DNA from: Pisolithus tinctorius
Taxonomy: Eukaryota > Basidiomycota > Agaricomycetes > Boletales > Pisolithaceae
Direction of reading: 5' to 3'
NCBI GenBank assembly: GCA_024663395.1
Contig: JANFAH010000005.1
Coordinates: forward strand, 806,001-870,000
Length of the DNA: 64,000 bases
Positions 58,818-64,000 of this stretch are shown here, in pieces. Below the pieces are notes generated by a model. It had not been told where the DNA came from. It saw nothing but the letters and a program-made list of their open reading frames with translations, and searched no databases. Position 1 is the first letter of the stretch. The number at the start of each line of letters is the position of its first letter. The translations under genes were made by a program, and so were the position numbers.

Positions 58818-61800
58818 ATGGCAGCCCCAACTGAACCGGACGTTCTCGGCGATGATCGGCCTCGCAAAAAGACACGCACTAGTTTGAAGCGCAAGTCTAC
58901 CAAAAGTACACAACGTACAGCAGAGCCGCGTCTGTTCGCGCCTTTCCGCGCGCTCGGGCTCATAACGAATCACATCCCATTCTACGTACAAACCCGTTCC
59001 CATAAGGGAGCCACTGACGGCCCACGCATCCACATCCTGACTTGCTTGGGGAAGTCATGGGCATTATGGGAAGGCGGGAAGATGACGCTCTTATTTGTTG
59101 GCGAGTCTATCTTCTCTGACCTTTTCGTTATTTCATATAACAGAGTTAACAGGCCAGGAGGTCGAGGATCCTATATCTTGCGTAGCCATGGATGGTGACG
59201 CTGTTTGGTGTGCATCAGGCATGCATGCTATCAAGTACCTTAGAGGGAAAGAAGTTCGTACATCTGTTCAGTTGTTGTTCACGTTCCTCACGAAGCGCAA
59301 AGGTCTTTAGGGTGACAAACCCCCTGGGCTCCATTTTATCTTCCCTCATTTTATTTGGGTCACACCTTCTTGCTCTCACAGAAGACGGAACACGAATGTT
59401 GATTTGGGATGTTTCCACTGATGGTCAGCGATCTTAGCGACAGGCTATAGCTTTTTTTAAGTGACAGCTTGCAGGACCGTCATTTTTTGCTACTATCCAA
59501 TTCGATATCGGTTTCACCGCTGTGCAGATGTTGCATCCAGCAACTTATTTGAACAAAGTGCTGGTTGCAAGCCGAGAAGGGAACATGCAATTATGGAATA
59601 TACGCACGCAGTACGTCAATCGCCTTGGAGGGTAGTAGTACTCATTTCTTCTTGGCACAGGACTTGTATACACGCGATTTCCACTTCAAAATTACTGACA
59701 GTAGCCGGTTCTAATCCTCATCCGACGCCTATCGTAACTCTGTCACAGTCACCTGCAATTGATGTAGTCGGCGTGGGGTTTATGTCCGGAGAAATCTACG
59801 TTTATGATATACGCGCTGACGAGAGGCTCATGAGGATGTACATGGAAGGTGGGGGCGTCAGAGCCCTCTCTTTTCGAAGCGGTTAGTTGGCGAGGAATTC
59901 TGGCGTATGATTACTGACGATAAATTCCAGATGGCTTCCCAGTCCTGGCTTCTGTATCATCTTCGGGCCACTTGGCACTTTGGGATTTAAATTCTGGAGG
60001 TCGCCTTCTTCACCTCGTCCGAGGCGCACACGATGGTGGTATCACAAGCGCGGAATGGGTTCCAGGCCAGCCTGTACTAATAACTTCTGGAGAAGACAAC
60101 AGCATTAAAGTTAGTTAGAACTCATCCGATTTTCTTCTTGTGCTTACCAAGGACAGCAATGGCTATTTGACTCCCCAACAGCTGCTCCTAGGCTTCTCAA
60201 GTTCCGGGCAGGGCATCACAGTCCCCCTCACCTTATCCGGTATTACGGCGAAGACGGCAAACAGTTGCTGACCGCTTCAACTGACCGGAGTCTCCGGTAC
60301 ACTTCTGTTGTCCGCGACTCCCGATCTTTTGAATTGTCTCAAGGTAGGGTGTCAACCCTTTTTAAGATAATGTTTACATTCTTCTGTAACAAGGTTCTCT
60401 TGCCCGCAAGGCCACCACCTTGTCGAAATCCCTCTCCTCTCTGAAGTTCCCCCCAGTCACTTCCATCTCGTTCTCAACAACTAGGTCAAAAGATTGGGAC
60501 GACGTACTTACAGCCCACGTGGACGAGCCTTTGGTGCGTTCTTGGAGCGTTCCCAATAAACGCCTCGGAAAGCATACGTGGAGTTATGCTGAGAGCTCTA
60601 AACGGAACGCACGTTCGGGTTCTGTGAAAGTATGTGATGCTAATGATACCGAAGTATGCTACGGATAACCGACGGGTGTTGCAGTGTGTTTGCGTTACGG
60701 CTTGTGGCAACTTTGGCATTGCAGGCTCATCGACAGGCGAAATTCACATGTGGAATATGCAATCCGGCATCAAACGAAGAGTTTTCAAAATTGGGCCGTG
60801 TCCACAAACTGCAAGTGAACCGCCAGGAGCGAAAGGTGAAACAAAAACAAGCGGTCGCGCTATTACGGGGTTAGCTACAGATTCTTTGAACCGTGTCGTC
60901 ATTGCAAGTACATGGGACGGGACGATCAATGTACGCCGTTTCTTAAACTGCCGGATCGGTGACGTACTTGATTATGAGATTTCAGTTTTTCGATTTCCAC
61001 ACGGCAAATCTGCAGCACACCCTAACGTTATCCACACCGATCTCGTCAATTAACTTACACCACAATTCAGGGCTTCTGGCCGCGATTTGCGACGACATGA
61101 CAGTTCGTGTCATTGATATCGAAACAAGGCGAGTTGTCAGGGAGCTGGTTTGCGGTTCGAAGGGCCGAGTATTGGATATTGCAAGACGATCTCTTTGTGT
61201 CGTTTCTTTCATCTGATTGACCGTATTCCAGGCATTTTCGCCCGATTCCCGGTGGATCGTAATCACATCGCTGGATTCCATAATAAGAACGTTCGACATA
61301 CCGACTTGTCGCCTTATAGATGCCTTTCGCGTGCCGAGTGTGGCCACCAGTATCGCGTTTTCTCCCACCGGAGATTTTTTGGCGACTGCCCACGTAGACA
61401 GTGTTGGCATCTTTCTTTGGTAGGTCGGCCTTCCTGGTGGTGAACCTTCATCCTGATAATAGAAGGGCGAACCGTGCCCAATTTGCGGAAGCTGGATTCC
61501 GATCTGTCTCTGAAGAGGACCTTGCCGAAGTCCCAATGCCTTCAATGCAAGGCGAAGTTGAGGACGAAAGTAAGCGAACAAAGTTCTCTGGGTTATCTAT
61601 GCTTATCCTGTTGAAAGCCTTAGAAGCCCTGACGGCATTGACTGTAGAAGATAAGCCTGTAGACATATTCTCTACGCCCTCCCAGCTGGATGGGGACCTT
61701 GTGACGCTGACATTACTGCCACGTTCGCGATGGCAAACACTGCTGAATCTTGAGGTTATCGAGGTAGGTGTTGGAAAGGAAGCTAGAGATGGGTGAAACT

Positions 61801-62393
61801 TATGACTTGACTCCAGCAACGAAACAGACCGAAGGAACCTCCAAAGAAACCTGAACAAGCACCATTCTTCCTTCCCACTCTGCCTGGGGTGGAGCATCGA
61901 TTTGCAATTGACCAGAAGCAATCTGACACCAATGAAAAGAAGACGCGGTTGGACAAGGCTATGGCAAAGTCCAAGAGCGTCTTCCAAAAGAAACTGGCAG
62001 GACTAGAAAAGAAGGGACAACGTTAGTACTGGCCTGCACGTTGCTATTCAATCGTGTTCATGTTCTCTCGCAGAAAATGACCTGTTCGATTACATCAAGA
62101 GTTTGTCCCCCGCTGCCATTGACGTCGAGCTACGATCATTGGTTACACTTCATCATCACCGGCAGTTCCTTCGTGCACTAAAGCAGCGGCTGCTTTCTCA
62201 TCGAGACTTCGAAGCGGTCCAAACATTGCAGAATGTATTTTTGCGGTTGCACGGGGACGTCCTAGTCGAGAATGCAGAACTGCAGTCGGAGTTGGAGGAC
62301 CTGTTGGAATTGCAAAAAAAGGAAAGCACACGAATCCTCGAGTTGCTTTCGTCGTCGCTGGGAACGTTGGCCTTTGTACGAGAGACGATGTAG
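58818..62393 (+). CDS. UTP21: U3 snoRNP protein 21 (WDR36)
   Basis: WD-repeat subunit of the UTP-B module of the SSU processome. Fifteen exons (58818-59100, 59144-59253, 59303-59423, 59475-59610, 59661-59881, 59931-60109, 60157-60343, 60394-60629, 60685-60930, 60986-61180, 61232-61419, 61466-61569, 61618-61763, 61817-62021, 62074-62393) give 958 residues. Seen: LFAPFRALGLITNHIPFYVQ, LTCLGKSWALWE, AMDGDAVWCASG, TYLNKVLVASREGNMQLWNI, SGHLALWDL, DRSLRYTSVVRDSRSFELSQ, AFSPDSRWIVITSLDSIIR, and the C-terminal UTP21 domain with SLSPAAIDVELRSL. Two introns need GC donors (59101 and 61181). An ATG at 58740 in the same frame is a less likely start. Confidence 0.95.
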
Positions 62394-62544
62394 TTGTCTT
62401 ACATAAGATGTAGTCCACTGAGTGGTCACGTGCCACATGCAGAGCGCGACGCGACGTTGAGACGCCCGAAGTCTTGTCAACACGCGAGATTTGGGCGTGA
62501 TATGAGCGACATAAGCACGCGGAATCTACTAGTACTGACAGCGT

Positions 62545-64000
62545 ATGTTTGGTTTTAGGCCCTCTACTACGTCCTCGCCTGCCAAGTCTCTGGTAGCTGC
62601 TGTTGCTGGCACCTCAGATATATCGCGGACGTCTGCAACATCAAAATCGGAACTTCAAGCCCTCTCCCCACTTGAAGTCGAGTTTCTGGACGCGGTCGTT
62701 AGAAGAATACCATTGAATGCCACCTCTTTTCTGGCAGGACTCAAGGCTTATAATGACGAGCTGCACGATCGCGGGTTGGATAGTCAAACGGAAACTGTTC
62801 ACTATGGAAGGTTGTTGGAACTTTGCAAGCTGAGGGGTCCAAGTTGGCAGGCGAAGTGGGACGGTGTTAAGAAGCTGTATGGATATGCAAATGCTCCCTC
62901 TGGAAGTGGGCCCGCCTCCCGAATCAAAACAACCCCCCAGCCCGCTGCTGGTCGGCATCTGTTACCAATTCCTACACGCCCACTTGCACGCTCCACCACT
63001 CCTGTGGGCCGTGGTGGCGACGACGACGTATTTACCGTTCAGTCGTATCAGCATCACCATGAAATGCAGAGTACTGACACCACGGAAGAGCACTCGTCAA
63101 TATTGTCTGCAGAGGACGATACGCCGACACACGTCCGCGTCGGCCGACCTAGGCAAGCACAGGGTCTAACACGTCTACTGAGTAGCCCACCCACCCGTGT
63201 CGCCAATCCAATTCTACCCCCGAGCTTGACACGTCAGGCTACGCCTCGACCCCAAAGCAAATATTTGGAGGCAATCAGACAGGTATCGGCATGGGATGAC
63301 ATGTCAGACGATACCAACGTCACGCTACCATCTCCGTCCACTACACCACCGTCCTATCGAGCAGCCACTCGAGCCACAGCTAACAACAAAACGGCCGTAC
63401 CCGCAAGTCAGATTCCTCACGCACCTCCCGCCCAACCTCCCAAATCTGAGTACCTGGTTCAAGTGCCTGCTCCTCCCCGTGAACGGAGGGGCAGTGTCAT
63501 CAATGAAGAAGATGCTTGGAAGAAGATTAAAATGGCAAGAGATGAAGAAGATGCGGATAAGTTCCGCGAGTTCAAGCTTCTCGAACGTTGCTGGGAGACA
63601 TGGGTCCTCGGTTACCAGTGGATAATAGTACGGGACTCCATTTCCACCATATGCTACGCTAACGGAGGTATCTAGACCACGAACGAACAAGTGGCAGAGG
63701 CCCGAGACAAGGTCATCCTTGGATCAGCCATACGCCGGTGGCACAACAAGACTGCACTACTTCTCGAAATAGATGAACGTGCTGCTTGCGTCGCTAATGT
63801 CCGCCGATTACGAGTAGCCATGGCTATGTGGAGGTCAAAGCTGAAGGAAAGGAAACAATTAATGTGGCGAAATGAGATGCGGGCGAAAATGAAGACCGTT
63901 CGCGAAAAGAGAGAACGCAATATTCAGAAAGATGCATGGGTGAAGTGGCGGCGTGCATACTGTTGTCGCCTGGCAGAAATGCGGTTCACGGACCGTTTGG
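62545..64000 (+). CDS. SFI1: Sfi1-like spindle pole body protein (3' end outside window)
   Basis: Probable centrin-binding half-bridge protein. Exon 1 (62545-63627) and exon 2 (63676 to the window end) join in phase. The N-terminal 120 residues include LSPLEVEFLDAVVRRIPLNA and WQAKWDGVKKLYG. A Pro/Ser/Thr-rich linker follows to about residue 330. Then Trp-centred helical repeats begin: LLERCWETWVLGYQ, LGSAIRRWHNKTA, LRVAMAMWRSKLKE, QKDAWVKWRRAY. Sfi1 repeats have one such Trp every 23-35 residues and bind Cdc31/centrin. Only the first few repeats lie in the window. The exon 1 donor (GTACGG, 63628) has a near-minimal 48-base intron. Confidence 0.8.

Overview
This is nuclear DNA from a basidiomycete fungus, most likely a mushroom-forming Agaricomycete. 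Almost every gene is cut by many short introns (mostly 45-60 bases, the shortest about 32), each with GT(or GC)...AG ends and a CTRAY-like branch point. Genes alternate strands at very high density, and the proteins include typical basidiomycete versions of eukaryotic core genes. I built the gene models by eye, joining exons by splice signals, reading phase and family conservation; listed coordinates run from start codon to stop codon and include introns.

Layout. 0-6.3 kb: a mitochondrial carrier cut by the window edge, the RNA polymerase I factor RRN6, and mitochondrial ribosomal protein uL3m. 6.4-12.9 kb: GMF/AIM7, a tail-anchored inositol 5-phosphatase, GPI mannosyltransferase GPI14/PIG-M, the COPII GTPase SAR1 and the SRP receptor beta subunit, so several ER and early secretory genes lie together. 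13-18.5 kb: an uncharacterised family gene (copy A), FRG1, RPL26, V-ATPase subunit D with a long acidic tail, and a tRNA-Phe(GAA). 18.5-33 kb: CCT4, UFD1, NMT1, OGG1, NPR2, RCL1, UBA3 and SLT11, an unbroken block of conserved housekeeping genes. 33-38 kb: a 1.1 kb gene-free stretch, cytidine deaminase, a LEA2-like membrane protein and a Zip3/RNF212-like RING protein. 38-49 kb: a large JmjC protein, a palmitoylated-type casein kinase I, GID4, a second copy (B) of the uncharacterised family, and Ran/GSP1. 49-58.8 kb is the accessory part: two tandemly duplicated MFS transporters with an orphan ORF between them, and a secreted protein with two CBM19-like domains. 58.8-64 kb: UTP21 and the start of an SFI1-like centrin-binding protein.

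Working relationships. RRN6, RCL1, UTP21, RPL26 and FRG1 bear on ribosome or RNA biogenesis. UFD1, UBA3, GID4 and the RING protein bear on ubiquitin-type modification. SAR1, SRP102, GPI14 and INP54 act at the ER. NMT1 and the Cys-tailed kinase relate to lipid anchoring. This looks like chance neighbourhood in a dense genome rather than an operon-like system. The most novel items are the two-copy uncharacterised family, the MFS tandem with its orphan ORF, the CBM19-like secreted protein, the VMA8 acidic extension, and several apparent GC-AG introns and micro-exons that automatic annotation would probably miss.
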